A stretch of 21,330 nucleotides of DNA from Clostridia bacterium (GCA_900754535.1 CAAEDF010000058.1:1-21330), one strand, 5' to 3'. Positions 1 through 8,370 are shown, numbered from the stretch's first letter. Notes: generated by a model from the letters alone, not told the origin. Translations and numbers: made by a program.

Positions 1-1028
1 CTGTCACTCAGCCGCTCAAACTCGGCGTCGGAAAGTTCGAATGCCGACACCGGGCGCTTGTCACCGTCCCGCAGGATAGGATGGACCTCCGCGCCTATCA
101 TAAAGGCCTCGAAGGCCTGATATGTTCCTGCCGCGCCCAAGCCGCCGCTTTCGCTTACCGCCCGGGCTATGCGCTCAAAGCTTTCAAGCGTCCAGTCGCC
201 CTCCGTGTAGAGCGTATAAGGGTCCTCGCCGGTCTCGTCATATATAAGATCGCGGTTGAAGAGTACCGCGTGGGTATTGGCGCGTGAGGAAATCAGCGCC
301 TCGCCGGACAACAGATAATGCTTTCCGCCGAATCCCAGCCCCAGGACCGCATCATCGGCCCACCATTCGTCGGCCGGATCGATGACGTTCCAGTCCTCGT
401 CGGAAGCAAAATCTCCGAGCCCTCCGAATACGCTCAGCTGCGACATGGAGCAGAAATCCGCAACGAATATGTTGTAGTCGTTGACCGCCGCCAGTAACGA
501 AGCTTTGGCCATGTCAAAAACCGTTTCATCGTCCGGCATAAGGATCAGGTTAAGCCTTATCCCGCACACATCCTCGACGGCCGCAAGCCGTTTTGCCGCG
601 TGTATATCGACCGCGTCGGCCGCCGTCTCGGCGTCGGCCGAGAACTGAACGGCGGTATAATCTCCCGCGGAGTTTTCCGCGGCTGCGACGTTAAGAACGC
701 CCCTTGAAGGCTGAACGGGAAGATAGCCCTCTACATGGCGGACAAGCGCATCAAGCACGCTGTCTCCGCTCGATCCGGGAGGCGTGTTCCCGTCATCCGA
801 CACGGACCCCGTGCCCGACCATTCGCCGGGCTCCGTGTCGGACCAGATGTCGTACGTCTCCGACCGTTCCGAAGCCGCGTAATCGGATACGGAACGGCTG
901 ATATCGCCGGAGCCGTCGTTTCCCTGCAGGAAAGGGCGGGACAATTCCCCCTCCGCTTTTCCGCAGGCGGCGCATATCAGAGATAAAAGCAACGAAGTAA
1001 TAAGCAGAAGCACCGATGTTCTTTTCAT
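1..1028 (-). CDS. Extracellular solute-binding lipoprotein of a sugar-type ABC importer, C-terminus off the window
   Basis: Reading from ATG at 1028 leftward, the frame stays open for 342 codons to the window edge, so the C-terminal part is missing. The N-terminus is a lipoprotein signal: MKR, a hydrophobic stretch (about residues 5-21) and a lipobox ending ICAAC, with Cys22 as the likely lipidated residue. An acidic, Ser/Gly-rich linker follows (about 25-95). From about residue 110 the sequence resembles family-1 solute-binding proteins, with blocks such as NDYNIFVADF, GGKHYLLSGE, AVLFNRDLIYDETGEDPY and GDWTLESFERIA. The usual role is capture of a sugar or oligosaccharide outside the membrane for an ABC permease. 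The ligand cannot be told and no permease gene is in view. A purine-rich AGAAGGG lies somewhat far (about 14 bases) upstream of the ATG. It follows the M29 peptidase gene by 106 bases with no clear terminator between them. Confidence 0.85.
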   Translation of the reverse strand, partial: MKRTSVLLLITSLLLSLICAACGKAEGELSRPFLQGNDGSGDISRSVSDYAASERSETYDIWSDTEPGEWSGTGSVSDDGNTPPGSSGDSVLDALVRHVEGYLPVQPSRGVLNVAAAENSAGDYTAVQFSADAETAADAVDIHAAKRLAAVEDVCGIRLNLILMPDDETVFDMAKASLLAAVNDYNIFVADFCSMSQLSVFGGLGDFASDEDWNVIDPADEWWADDAVLGLGFGGKHYLLSGEALISSRANTHAVLFNRDLIYDETGEDPYTLYTEGDWTLESFERIARAVSESGGLGAAGTYQAFEAFMIGAEVHPILRDGDKRPVSAFELSDAEFERLSD

Positions 1029-1134
1029 GATAAACAGTCACATCCCTTCTGAGTAATAATGCGGCTATGCGCAGGAACTAAAGAAGCGGGACGTAAAAGC
1101 AAAGCCTAAACAAGCAGGAGACTTTTCAGCCCGT

Positions 1135-2373
1135 TCAGCGTGAAGCCGGAGCGGCCCACGTCCCGTTTACAAAGATCGGAGTGGCTTTCCCGTCCTTCCA
1201 GCCGGTCACGGACAGGTCTGCGGCGCCGACCATGAAGTCGACGTGGATCATGCTGTCGTTGACACCGGCGTCGGTCTGCTGCTGCTTGGTCATGGATTCA
1301 TAGCCCTCAAGGCAGTCGGCGAATCCGCGCCCGAGCGCGAAGTGGCAGCAGGCGTTTTCGTCAAACAGAGTATTGTAGAACAGTATGCCCGCGCGGTTGA
1401 CGGGTGAATCCCACGGGACCAGCGAGACCTCGCCGAGATATGCGGCGCCCTCGTCCATGGTTATCATTTTTTCAAGCAGCCCTTCGTTTTTGGCCGCTTT
1501 CCACGCCACGGCCTTTCCGTCCTTGAAATCGATATAAAAGTCCTCTATAAGCTGTCCCTGATAGGAAAGCGGCTTGGTGGACACGAGCCTGCCCTCGGCC
1601 CTGCCCTTCATGGGAGTGGTGAATATCTCCTCCGTGGGAAGGTTGGGGTTATGATAAATTCCACCGAGCGTGACGTCGCCGCCGCCCTTCCACACGCCGC
1701 GGTCGTTGAGCCACACGCGGAAATCCGTACCGTTGGCGCTCTTGTATTCAAGATAGTCGTACTTCGCGGCGTTAAGCTCACCGGAGCGGGCGGCAAACTG
1801 CCTGTTGTGCTCCTCCCACGCCGCGACCGGGTCGTTGTCCGCATCCACGCGCACCGTGCGCAAAATCGCTTCCCAAAGCCGCTCCACCGCCGCGGATTTG
1901 CGCAGCCCCGGGAACACCTTTGCCGCCCACTCGGGCGAGGGTACGGCGGCTATGGTCCACTGGTATCTGTTTTCCATCGCGTCATTGTACTTTTTAAGCA
2001 CCTTGTAGCGCGCCACGGAGGATTTCTGCATCTTTTCCTGATTTATGCCCTTCAGCCCGTCCGGATCCTCGGACAGGATATGGATCATGCAGGGCAGCTC
2101 CTCGGTGTACATTTTCATTTTTTCTTCCTTGTAGGCGGGGACCTGCGAAAGAGTCCTGAGCGTACGGAAGCGGTAATCAAGCTTTGTCATGGGCTGGTAC
2201 GACCAGTTCAGCTCCACCCATTTTGCGCCCAGACGATAGCATTCCTCCGCAACAAGCGCGGCAAACGGCGCCTGCCCGACGTCTATATTCAGCATAACGC
2301 CCTGCCCCTTCTGGACGTTGGCGCCTACCTTTGCGATAAGGCGGGCATATTTTTTAAGAATCGTCTTTTTCAT
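1135..2373 (-). CDS. M29-family metal-dependent aminopeptidase (AmpS/PepS type)
   Basis: The 412-residue protein matches the length and layout of peptidase family M29, cytosolic aminopeptidases that trim N-terminal residues from peptides and use two divalent metal ions. The N-terminal half has the family's KGQGVMLNI and KWVELNWSYQ segments. The likely metal-binding residues all sit in the C-terminal half: Glu260 in KGRAEGRL, Glu315 in YLGEVSLVP, His344 in CCHFALGRGF, and His377 and Asp379 in HVDFMVG. The place seven residues after His344, where I recall a Tyr in the Thermus enzyme, holds Phe351. The ATG overlaps the yajC stop by four bases (ATGA), so the two genes are translationally coupled and share the promoter before yajC. 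There is no signal peptide. Family assignment is firm. The substrate preference cannot be read from sequence. Confidence 0.93.
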   Translation of the reverse strand: MKKTILKKYARLIAKVGANVQKGQGVMLNIDVGQAPFAALVAEECYRLGAKWVELNWSYQPMTKLDYRFRTLRTLSQVPAYKEEKMKMYTEELPCMIHILSEDPDGLKGINQEKMQKSSVARYKVLKKYNDAMENRYQWTIAAVPSPEWAAKVFPGLRKSAAVERLWEAILRTVRVDADNDPVAAWEEHNRQFAARSGELNAAKYDYLEYKSANGTDFRVWLNDRGVWKGGGDVTLGGIYHNPNLPTEEIFTTPMKGRAEGRLVSTKPLSYQGQLIEDFYIDFKDGKAVAWKAAKNEGLLEKMITMDEGAAYLGEVSLVPWDSPVNRAGILFYNTLFDENACCHFALGRGFADCLEGYESMTKQQQTDAGVNDSMIHVDFMVGAADLSVTGWKDGKATPIFVNGTWAAPASR

Positions 2374-2732
2374 TTTGCCTCGTCTCCGTCAGAGGAATCC
2401 TGTTTGGATTCGATTGAAGCTATCGCCCATTTCTGCACCTGGACCGTCGTCTTGTCGCCGCCGGTCTGGAGGAGCACCATGTCGTCCTTGACGTTCACTA
2501 CGATGCCGACTATGCCGCCCTTGGTGGTGACGATATCGCCCTTGCCCACCGAGTTGCGCATGGCGTCAAGCTCGCGCTGCTGCTTTTTCTGCGGGCGCAG
2601 GATCATGAAGTAGAACACCACTATAAGAAGCACGAAAGGCAGGAACGAAAGCAGGGTGCTCACCCAGCCGCCCTCAGCGGCGGCTTCGCCCGCGGGGGCG
2701 GAAGAATCGAGAAATCTGAAAAATGCGGTCAT
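2370..2732 (-). CDS. yajC: Preprotein translocase accessory subunit YajC
   Basis: A 120-residue membrane protein of the YajC family, which associates with SecD/SecF at the Sec translocon. An N-terminal segment (1-22) precedes one strong transmembrane helix at about 27-44 (LLSFLPFVLLIVVFYFMI). The family signature RPQKKQQRELDAMRNSV follows, then a small cytosolic beta domain containing KGDIVTTKGGIVGIV. The tail is charged (DSSDGDEAK). The start is supported by AGAAAGGATT about 9 bases upstream of ATG at 2732. It has its own promoter (2795-2823) overlapping the end of ymdB and is coupled by an ATGA overlap to the M29 aminopeptidase. The usual yajC neighbours secD, secF and tgt are absent here, so the gene sits outside its common context. 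Confidence 0.95.
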   Translation of the reverse strand: MTAFFRFLDSSAPAGEAAAEGGWVSTLLSFLPFVLLIVVFYFMILRPQKKQQRELDAMRNSVGKGDIVTTKGGIVGIVVNVKDDMVLLQTGGDKTTVQVQKWAIASIESKQDSSDGDEAK

Positions 2733-2794
2733 GTGTCAATAATCCTTTCTTTATCCTGAAGTTTATGAAAGCTCACTTCACGGGTATACGTTGT

Positions 2795-2823
2795 ATTATA
2801 TCATCTTTTATCCGTCTTTGCAA
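2795..2823 (-). promoter_or_regulatory. Sigma-A-like promoter for yajC and the M29 peptidase
   Basis: On the minus strand TTGCAA (2823-2818) is followed by a 17-base spacer and a perfect TATAAT (2800-2795). The -35 box matches 4 of 6 consensus bases. The -35 element lies in the intergenic bases just upstream of the yajC side and abuts the 3' end of ymdB, whose stop codon is at 2808-2810. The expected RNA start is about 55 bases upstream of the yajC ATG. Confidence 0.65.
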
Positions 2824-3593
2824 TATCTTATTCGTTTTACACCGGTGACAAAGCGCGTGCGCGTGTCAAGCGTGAAAAGCGCGCCGCAGGCGGCGAAAAG
2901 AGACTCCGACTGTTCAAAGCGTTTGTGCACGCCCGTAACGAAGCCGCTTATCACGCATTCGCTTTTTACTCCGAGTATCCCCGTACAGTCTCCGCACATC
3001 CCCAGATCGGTGATATAGCCGCTGCCACGGTCGAGCAGCTGCTCGTCCGCCGTCTGAACGTGTGTATGCGTGCCGGCGATAACCTGTATGCGTCCGTTGA
3101 AATAATGAGCAAACGCAAGCTTCTCGCTTGTCGCCTCCGCATGGAGATCGGCCAGCGCGACGTCATACCGCCCGCGATTGCCCTCAAGTATCCGCTCGGC
3201 GGCGGCAAACGGGCTGTCCGCCCCGCTCATGAACACCTGCCCGGCAAGCGACATCACGAGAATGCGCAGCCCCTCCGGGCCGGATATGACCGTATGCCCC
3301 TTACCCGGAGCGGAGGCCGGGAAATTGTCCGGGCGCAGCACAAACTCGTTTTCGTTCAGCATATCAAAAAAATCATACCGCCTGAGAGAATGGTTCCCGC
3401 CGGTAAGCACGTCGGCGCCGGCGTCAAGCAGCGTCTGCGCGCTCGCCGGGTCCGTGCCGTTCCCGGGCGCGGCATTTTCGGCGTTTACTATGACTATATC
3501 CGCTCCGGTTTCCCTCCGAAGCAGCCGCAGACAGCCCGCAGTGCCGCGCGTTCCGAATTCGCCCACCACGTCGCCGAGCATAAGTATCTTCAT
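2808..3593 (-). CDS. ymdB: YmdB-family metallophosphoesterase (TIGR00282 type)
   Basis: The 261-residue protein (from ATG 3593) belongs to the YmdB calcineurin-like phosphoesterases. In Bacillus subtilis YmdB hydrolyses 2',3'-cyclic nucleotides and influences biofilm versus motility decisions. The di-metal site can be laid out fully: Asp8 in LGDVVG, Glu39-Asn40 in NAENAA, Asn67-His68 in GGNH, His151 in DLHAEATSEK, and His176 and His178 in GTHTHVQTAD. The N-terminus MKILMLGDVVG matches where family members begin. The frame is open further upstream. A TTG at 3611 placed 5 bases after GGAG, or ATG at 3602, are alternative starts, because the GGGAG before 3593 is very close to that ATG. It lies 55 bases after the pyrophosphatase/NUDIX gene and is probably in the same transcript as rny, which often neighbours ymdB in Bacillota. 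Confidence 0.92.
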   Translation of the reverse strand: MKILMLGDVVGEFGTRGTAGCLRLLRRETGADIVIVNAENAAPGNGTDPASAQTLLDAGADVLTGGNHSLRRYDFFDMLNENEFVLRPDNFPASAPGKGHTVISGPEGLRILVMSLAGQVFMSGADSPFAAAERILEGNRGRYDVALADLHAEATSEKLAFAHYFNGRIQVIAGTHTHVQTADEQLLDRGSGYITDLGMCGDCTGILGVKSECVISGFVTGVHKRFEQSESLFAACGALFTLDTRTRFVTGVKRIRYCKDG

Positions 3594-3648
3594 TTCTCCC
3601 ATCCGTTCCAAGCACGCTCCTCTTAAACGCGATATGCCCGGGTCATCC

Positions 3649-4458
3649 TTACACGCACAGCGCACAGCCGAACGATTCCGCGGCGTTTATTATCCCGGCA
3701 TACTGCGGATACATAAGCTCTTTTGCCGCTTCCGCCGTCACCCAGCGGTATTCCGATATCTCACGCGGGTCTGCCGACGGCGTGCCGTCGGACTTTGCCA
3801 TAAACAAAACGACGGTTTTTTTGTATATTCCGGCTATTGAATAATCCGTGACCGCCCTGAAGCCCGGCAGCAACCCGGCGGTCAGCCCCGTTTCCTCGCG
3901 CAATTCGCGCAGGGCCGTCTGTTCTTCGCTTTCGCCCGCCTCCATGTGGCCTTTCGGGAAGCTCCAGGTATGTGATCTGCGCTGGAGCAGCAAAAGATAT
4001 TCCTTTACGCCGCCGCGTAAACGGTAAACTATTACGCCGCAGGATTTTCGGCAGAGGCTGTCTATCGAAAAGCGGTAAAACCGTTCCTGGAACATGACAG
4101 CGGCGGCGACGGAGGCCTGGTCATATTCTTCCGATCCGTCCGATGCAACGAGTTTGTCCTCGATATCGTTTTCGCGATGGACAACGGCTATCACCTTTCC
4201 CGTAAACTCCTCCAGCGGCTCGCGCGGGCCGAGCACATATACGTCAAGCTCTTCGCCGTCGCCGCCGATAACACCGGGGATATATCCGTAATTTATCGGA
4301 TATATGACCTCGGGGTGCTTGGGATGCACGCTTCCCACCGGGCGGTCTATCCTGACGGTAACGGTTTTTCCGAGATAATGCTTTACCTGATTTTTGCGTT
4401 CCTCATATGTCATATTACCTGCGTACTCTCCCAAATCCTCAACCGTGCGTCCGCTCAT
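3649..4458 (-). CDS. Fusion protein: inorganic-pyrophosphatase-like domain plus NUDIX hydrolase domain
   Basis: A 269-residue protein with two domains in one unbroken frame. Residues about 25-130 resemble family I soluble pyrophosphatases: YPINYGYIPG (the conserved NYGY) and DGEELD in place of the usual DxDPxD metal motif, then ENDIEDKLVAS near the second acidic site. Several canonical residues look changed (the second Asp is Glu), so PPi hydrolysis is uncertain. Residues about 138-262 form a NUDIX domain with a complete box: Gly170, Glu176, then REL-REE-GL (Arg184, Glu185, Glu188, Glu189, Gly191). The segment WSFPKGHMEAGE is typical of Ap4A-hydrolase-like members. A plausible job is cleavage of a nucleoside polyphosphate or dinucleotide. 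The start at 4458 overlaps the methyltransferase stop (ATGA). The in-frame Met16 is the alternative. The open frame upstream of 4458 lies inside the methyltransferase gene and was excluded. Confidence 0.88.
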   Translation of the reverse strand: MSGRTVEDLGEYAGNMTYEERKNQVKHYLGKTVTVRIDRPVGSVHPKHPEVIYPINYGYIPGVIGGDGEELDVYVLGPREPLEEFTGKVIAVVHRENDIEDKLVASDGSEEYDQASVAAAVMFQERFYRFSIDSLCRKSCGVIVYRLRGGVKEYLLLLQRRSHTWSFPKGHMEAGESEEQTALRELREETGLTAGLLPGFRAVTDYSIAGIYKKTVVLFMAKSDGTPSADPREISEYRWVTAEAAKELMYPQYAGIINAAESFGCALCV

Positions 4459-5240
4459 ACGGCGCGAAGCAGTGTAAGCGTGATATAATGCGGCACCGAG
4501 AAACGTTCCGGCAGCGCCGCAGCGTACTCCAGATGCTCCTTTTCCCACAGCGCAAGCGAATCCGGGTCCATCGACGCGCCCGTGCCGCGGCAGGCCTTCA
4601 TGCGGCCGTGCCAGCTTTCGGGCGTGAATTCCACATCCGCCTCAAATGTATCCAGCGCGGCACATTCAAAAAGCCCCGCCGCGCCTTCCGGAACGCTCGG
4701 AGGAGTTTTTCTGTAGCCGCCGCCCGTCCACACGGGATTATACTTAAGTATGATCCGTTCGGTGCCGGCCGCAGCTTCGCTTTGCCCGGGAAGCCAGAAC
4801 ATGTATATGATGCACAGCAGCCCGTCCGGCCGGAGAATACGGTGTATATTCTCAAGCGCTCGGCGCTCGTCGAAATACCAGAAGCACTGGCACGCGGTAA
4901 CGGCGTCAAAACTGCCAGCGGGGAACGGCGCGTCCTCCGCCGACGCGACGATATACTCTATGTCCATATCCTTACGCGCAGACAGTATGCGCGCCTGCTC
5001 TATCTGGGAAGCCGAGATATCCGCACCCGTCCAGCGTGCGCCGCGCGGGTACATCCCGCGCGCAAGCGCGCCGGTGCCGGTGCCGAGATCCAGCACCGAC
5101 TGGCCCGCATGCCCTATCCCGTATTTTTCAAGTGCGTCATACAGCTCGGCCGGATAGCCGTCCCGATATTTTGCGTATGTTTCCGAGGTCCGCGACCAGT
5201 CAAAAGGTCTTCCGCTGTCAAAGCGCCCGTCTTTTCCCAT
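4455..5240 (-). CDS. Class I SAM-dependent methyltransferase
   Basis: A 261-residue protein with a Rossmann-fold methyltransferase domain. Motif I is SVLDLGTGTGALA (residues 48-60). The acidic ribose-binding region follows as WTGADISASQIEQA, then ASAEDAPFPAGSFDAVTACQCFWYF for motifs II/III and RILRPDGLLCII after it. The N-terminal DWSRTSETYAKYRDGYP is typical of small-molecule or lipid/quinone-type methyltransferases of this class, but the substrate is not predictable. The start is taken as ATG at 5240. A TTG at 5282 would add 14 residues but lacks a good ribosome site. It lies between rny and the pyrophosphatase/NUDIX gene and shares an ATGA overlap with the latter, so coordinated translation is likely. 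Confidence 0.87.
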   Translation of the reverse strand: MGKDGRFDSGRPFDWSRTSETYAKYRDGYPAELYDALEKYGIGHAGQSVLDLGTGTGALARGMYPRGARWTGADISASQIEQARILSARKDMDIEYIVASAEDAPFPAGSFDAVTACQCFWYFDERRALENIHRILRPDGLLCIIYMFWLPGQSEAAAGTERIILKYNPVWTGGGYRKTPPSVPEGAAGLFECAALDTFEADVEFTPESWHGRMKACRGTGASMDPDSLALWEKEHLEYAAALPERFSVPHYITLTLLRAV

Positions 5241-5302
5241 ATCATCACCGTCCGCAAGTCCAAGTGCGCATGACACGCACAATTATTTAAAAAGCAAAGC
5301 CC

Positions 5303-5320
5303 CTGCGTCGGCAGACGCAG
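5303..5320 (-). terminator. Short hairpin after rny, weak terminator or attenuator
   Basis: On the minus strand CTGCGTC, a 4-base loop and GACGCAG form a 7-bp stem, followed by GGGGCTTTGCTTTTT. It sits 52 bases past the rny stop and before the methyltransferase start. The T-tract is displaced from the stem, so partial readthrough into the downstream genes is likely. Confidence 0.5.
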
Positions 5321-5372
5321 TTTATCGCGTCACCGCCCGCAGAGGCTTCGGTGCATCCCGGTCGGGGCGGCG

Positions 5373-6932
5373 TTATTTCGCGTATTCGAAAGCGCGCGTC
5401 TCCCTGATAAGATGTATTTTTATCTGTCCGGGGTATTCAAGCTCGGACTCTATCTTCTTTGCGATCTCCTTGGAGAGGAAAAGCATGTCCTCGTCGCCTA
5501 TCTGCTCGGGCTTGACCATTATGCGTATCTCACGGCCCGCCTGGATGGCAAAGGATTTTTCGATGCCGTCAAACGAATTGGCGATCTCTTCAAGCCTTTG
5601 CAGCCGCTTTATGTAGTTTTCGAGGTTTTCTCTCCTTGCGCCCGGACGCGCGGCGCTTATGGCGTCCGCCGCCTGGACTATCATCGCAACAAGAGTCGTA
5701 GGCTCCACGTCGCCGTGATGCGCCTCTATGGCGTGGATAACTTCCTTGCTCTCCTTGTATTTGCGCGCAAGGTCAACACCTATCTGGACGTGGCTGCCGT
5801 CGACCTCATGGCTCATGGCCTTGCCTATATCGTGCAGAAGTCCGGCACGCTTGGCAAGCGTGGCGTCAAGCCCCAGCTCGCTGGCTATCATGCCCGCGAT
5901 GTGCGCCACCTCTATGGAGTGCTTGAGCACGTTCTGTCCGTAGCTGGTGCGGAATTTAAGCCGGCCGAGTATCTTTATCAGCTCGTGGTTTATGCCGTGG
6001 ACGCCGACCTCGAAGGTCGCCTGCTCGCCCTCTTTTTTGATGGTGTTTTCCACCTCGCGGCGGCTCTTTTCCACCATTTCCTCTATGCGCGAGGGATGTA
6101 TACGGCCGTCGGAAATAAGCTTTTCCAGCGCAAGCCGCGCTATCTCCCTGCGGACGGGGTCAAACGTGGATATGGTTATCGCCTCCGGCGTATCGTCTAT
6201 TATGAGATCCACGCCGGTAAGCGTTTCTATCGCTCTTATGTTCCTGCCCTCTCGGCCGATGATACGGCCCTTCATCTCATCGTTGGGCAGATCGACCACC
6301 GAAACCGTGGCTTCGGACACGGAGTCCGCCGCACAGCGCTGAATGGCAAGAGTAACTATGTTCTTGGCCTTTTCGTCGGCGCTTTCACGGTATTCCTGCT
6401 CTATCTCCGAAAGCTTCTGCGCCATATCGTGGCGCGCGTCTATCTCAACGCGCTCCAGAAGCGTCGTGCGCGCTTCCTCCACCGACATGCCGGAAATGCG
6501 CTGCAGCTCGTTTGTCTGCTCTTCGCGGAGCTGTTCTATCTGCTCCTTTTTTTCTTCGTTTTCCTTTATTTTTCTTTCAAGCGTTTCTTCCTTGCGTTCA
6601 AGGCTTTCAAGCTTTTTGTCAAGGTTTTCTTCCTTCTGCACGGCGCGCCGCTCCAGCCTTGACACCTCGTTGCGCCGCTCCTTGAGCTCGTTTTCCGCCT
6701 CGTTTTTGATCCTCAGCGCCTCTTCCTTTGCCTCTATAACGCCCTCCTTGCGCTTTGTCTCGGCCTGCTTCTCGGCGTCCTCGACGATCCGTCTTGCCTC
6801 GGATTCGGCCGAGCTTATGGCCTTTTCGGCAACTCTTTTGCGGAATGCGATGCCCGCAAAAAAGCATAATACCACTGCCGCCAGCGCCACGATCACCGCA
6901 ACGACGACCATGGTCACGCTCAGTTCGATCAT
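5373..6932 (-). CDS. rny: Ribonuclease Y
   Basis: The 519-residue protein has the complete RNase Y architecture: an N-terminal membrane helix (about residues 7-28), a long charged coiled coil (about 32-200), a KH RNA-binding domain (about 208-275) with the GxxG loop at Gly226-Gly229 in IIGREGRNI, and an HD hydrolase domain (about 335-430) with His338, His344 and His367-Asp368 in [11 protein letters not shown]. In Bacillota this enzyme starts bulk mRNA decay at the inner face of the membrane by endonucleolytic cleavage. Length and order match the family. The start is fixed by a strong GAGGAGG 7 bases before ATG 6932 and by the membrane anchor. A sigma-A promoter lies about 110 bases upstream, and it is first in a run of same-strand genes down to ymdB. 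Confidence 0.98.
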   Translation of the reverse strand: MIELSVTMVVVAVIVALAAVVLCFFAGIAFRKRVAEKAISSAESEARRIVEDAEKQAETKRKEGVIEAKEEALRIKNEAENELKERRNEVSRLERRAVQKEENLDKKLESLERKEETLERKIKENEEKKEQIEQLREEQTNELQRISGMSVEEARTTLLERVEIDARHDMAQKLSEIEQEYRESADEKAKNIVTLAIQRCAADSVSEATVSVVDLPNDEMKGRIIGREGRNIRAIETLTGVDLIIDDTPEAITISTFDPVRREIARLALEKLISDGRIHPSRIEEMVEKSRREVENTIKKEGEQATFEVGVHGINHELIKILGRLKFRTSYGQNVLKHSIEVAHIAGMIASELGLDATLAKRAGLLHDIGKAMSHEVDGSHVQIGVDLARKYKESKEVIHAIEAHHGDVEPTTLVAMIVQAADAISAARPGARRENLENYIKRLQRLEEIANSFDGIEKSFAIQAGREIRIMVKPEQIGDEDMLFLSKEIAKKIESELEYPGQIKIHLIRETRAFEYAK

Positions 6933-7047
6933 AGATTCTCCTCCTCGTAAAAAATGATGAATCTATGCTTTTCAATTTTAATATGCGAAAAATGAAGTAT
7001 ATATTTCTCCAGATCTATATTAAATCGAAAAACATTCGACCGAGATA

Positions 7048-7076
7048 ATTATATAATTATTTGGACTGCATGTAAA
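7048..7076 (-). promoter_or_regulatory. Sigma-A promoter for rny
   Basis: On the minus strand TTTACA (7076-7071), a 17-base spacer and TATAAT (7053-7048) make a near-consensus promoter in an A+T-rich patch. The predicted leader to the rny ATG is about 110 bases. It is back to back with the promoter of the cysteine desulfurase operon at 7127-7155. Confidence 0.75.
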
Positions 7077-7126
7077 GCGGTTTTTCGCTTTAATTTATTA
7101 AAATTTACATTTTATTAACCAGTTGA

Positions 7127-7155
7127 TTGACTTAAACGGACAAATGCGGTATAAT
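7127..7155 (+). promoter_or_regulatory. Sigma-A promoter for the cysteine desulfurase-thiI operon
   Basis: TTGACT (7127-7132), a 17-base spacer and a perfect TATAAT (7150-7155) point into the operon. The RNA should start near 7162, giving a leader of about 78 bases before ATG 7240. No riboswitch-like fold was recognised in that leader. Confidence 0.8.
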
Positions 7156-7239
7156 TGCCCCGAAGGCATGGCGCGGGCCGGTCCGACCGTCCGGTATGCG
7201 CGGCATGCGGTTTTTGCTGTTTGCGAGGTATGGATTTTC

Positions 7240-8370
7240 ATGAACCGATTTATCTATCTTGACAACGCGGCCACGGTGCCGGTATCCGCGGGAGCGCGGC
7301 TTGCCATTGAACGCGCGCTGGAGGAGTTCGGCAACCCGTCGTCGCCGCATACCGCCGGCAGCGGGGCGCGCGCACTGCTTGAAAATGCAAGAGGGCAGGT
7401 CGCCGCTCTTGCACGCTGCGCAAAGGATGAGATATACTTCACCGCCTCCGGCACCGAAGCAAATAACATCGCGCTTTTTGCGCTTGCCGCAAAGGGGCGC
7501 GGGAAAAAGATAATCAGCACCGAGTCCGAGCATCCGTCCGTATACAATCCGCTTTCCGAGCTGGAAAAGCGCGGGTACAGGACGGTGCGCATAAGCTGTC
7601 CGGGCGGCGCGTTCGATTACGACGCCTTTGCCCGCGAGCTGGACGACGACACGGCGCTTGTGTCGGTCATGCAGGCGAGCAACGAGACCGGCGCGATTTA
7701 CGACATAAAAAAAATACGCGCCGTAATGACCGCACGCCGTTCCCGCGCGTTCCTTCACACCGATGCGGTGCAGTCCTTCGGCAAGCTGCCGCCCGACAAG
7801 GCGGCGGACGCGGTGCGGTATGCCGACACGGCGTCGTTTTCCGCCCACAAGATAGGCGGGATAAAGGGCACGGGCGCGCTTTATGTTCGGAAAGGGCTGT
7901 CGCTTTCGCCGCTGATGTTCGGCGGCGGGCAGGAGCGCGCTCTGCGGCCGGGCACCGAAAATCTGCCCGGAGCCGCGGCGTTCGGCGCGGCCTGCGGCGA
8001 GATCGCGCTTCCGGAGAGCCGAGAGACGCTGAAAAGGCTTTACGCTCATCTCACGGACAGGCTCGGTCCGATCGCCGTTTTGCATGTTCCCGCAGAGCAT
8101 GTGGACAGCATACTGCTTATCAGCCTGCCCGGATACCGGAGCGAGACCGTCGTCAACTGGCTTTCCGAGCACGGGATATGCGTTTCGGCGTCAAGCGCCT
8201 GCTCCTCAAAGCAGAAGAAGAACCGCGCGCTGGCCGATTTCGGGCTTTCGGGCGCGGATGCGGACGGTGCGCTGAGGATAGGGCTCAGCCGTTTCAATAC
8301 GGAAAGCGAGACAGACGCGCTGGCAGAAGCAATAGAAACAATGAAGACGGAGGTCAGAGTACACGGATGA
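7240..8370 (+). CDS. Cysteine desulfurase (NifS/IscS-like, class V aminotransferase fold)
   Basis: The 376-residue PLP enzyme converts cysteine to alanine and carries the sulfur as a persulfide. All hallmarks are present: YLDNAATVPVS at the N-terminus, SGTEANN (70-76), His98 in SEHPSV, HTDAVQSFGK (173-182) with the PLP-contacting Asp175, the Schiff-base Lys204 in SFSAHKIGG, RPGTEN (236-241) and the persulfide Cys321 in SASSACSSK. The start at 7240 is where family members begin. The frame is open upstream to 7123 but that part overlaps the promoter. GAGG lies about 12 bases before the ATG. The stop overlaps the thiI ATG (ATGA), and the pairing strongly suggests this enzyme is the dedicated sulfur donor for ThiI, as NifZ is for ThiI in Bacillus. 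Confidence 0.95.
   Translation: MNRFIYLDNAATVPVSAGARLAIERALEEFGNPSSPHTAGSGARALLENARGQVAALARCAKDEIYFTASGTEANNIALFALAAKGRGKKIISTESEHPSVYNPLSELEKRGYRTVRISCPGGAFDYDAFARELDDDTALVSVMQASNETGAIYDIKKIRAVMTARRSRAFLHTDAVQSFGKLPPDKAADAVRYADTASFSAHKIGGIKGTGALYVRKGLSLSPLMFGGGQERALRPGTENLPGAAAFGAACGEIALPESRETLKRLYAHLTDRLGPIAVLHVPAEHVDSILLISLPGYRSETVVNWLSEHGICVSASSACSSKQKKNRALADFGLSGADADGALRIGLSRFNTESETDALAEAIETMKTEVRVHG

Noticed and set aside
1651..2613. Long plus-strand open frame of 320 codons
   Set aside because: It is antisense to the M29 aminopeptidase and yajC, both of which have clear family motifs; its translation has no recognisable domain and no ribosome site.
5412..6662. Plus-strand open frame of 416 codons opposite rny
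   Set aside because: It is a mirror of the G+C-rich, low-stop-codon RNase Y gene; the RNase Y motifs on the other strand are unambiguous.
7132..8172. Minus-strand open frame of 346 codons opposite the cysteine desulfurase
   Set aside because: It is antisense to a gene with all PLP and active-site motifs; no domain is visible in it.
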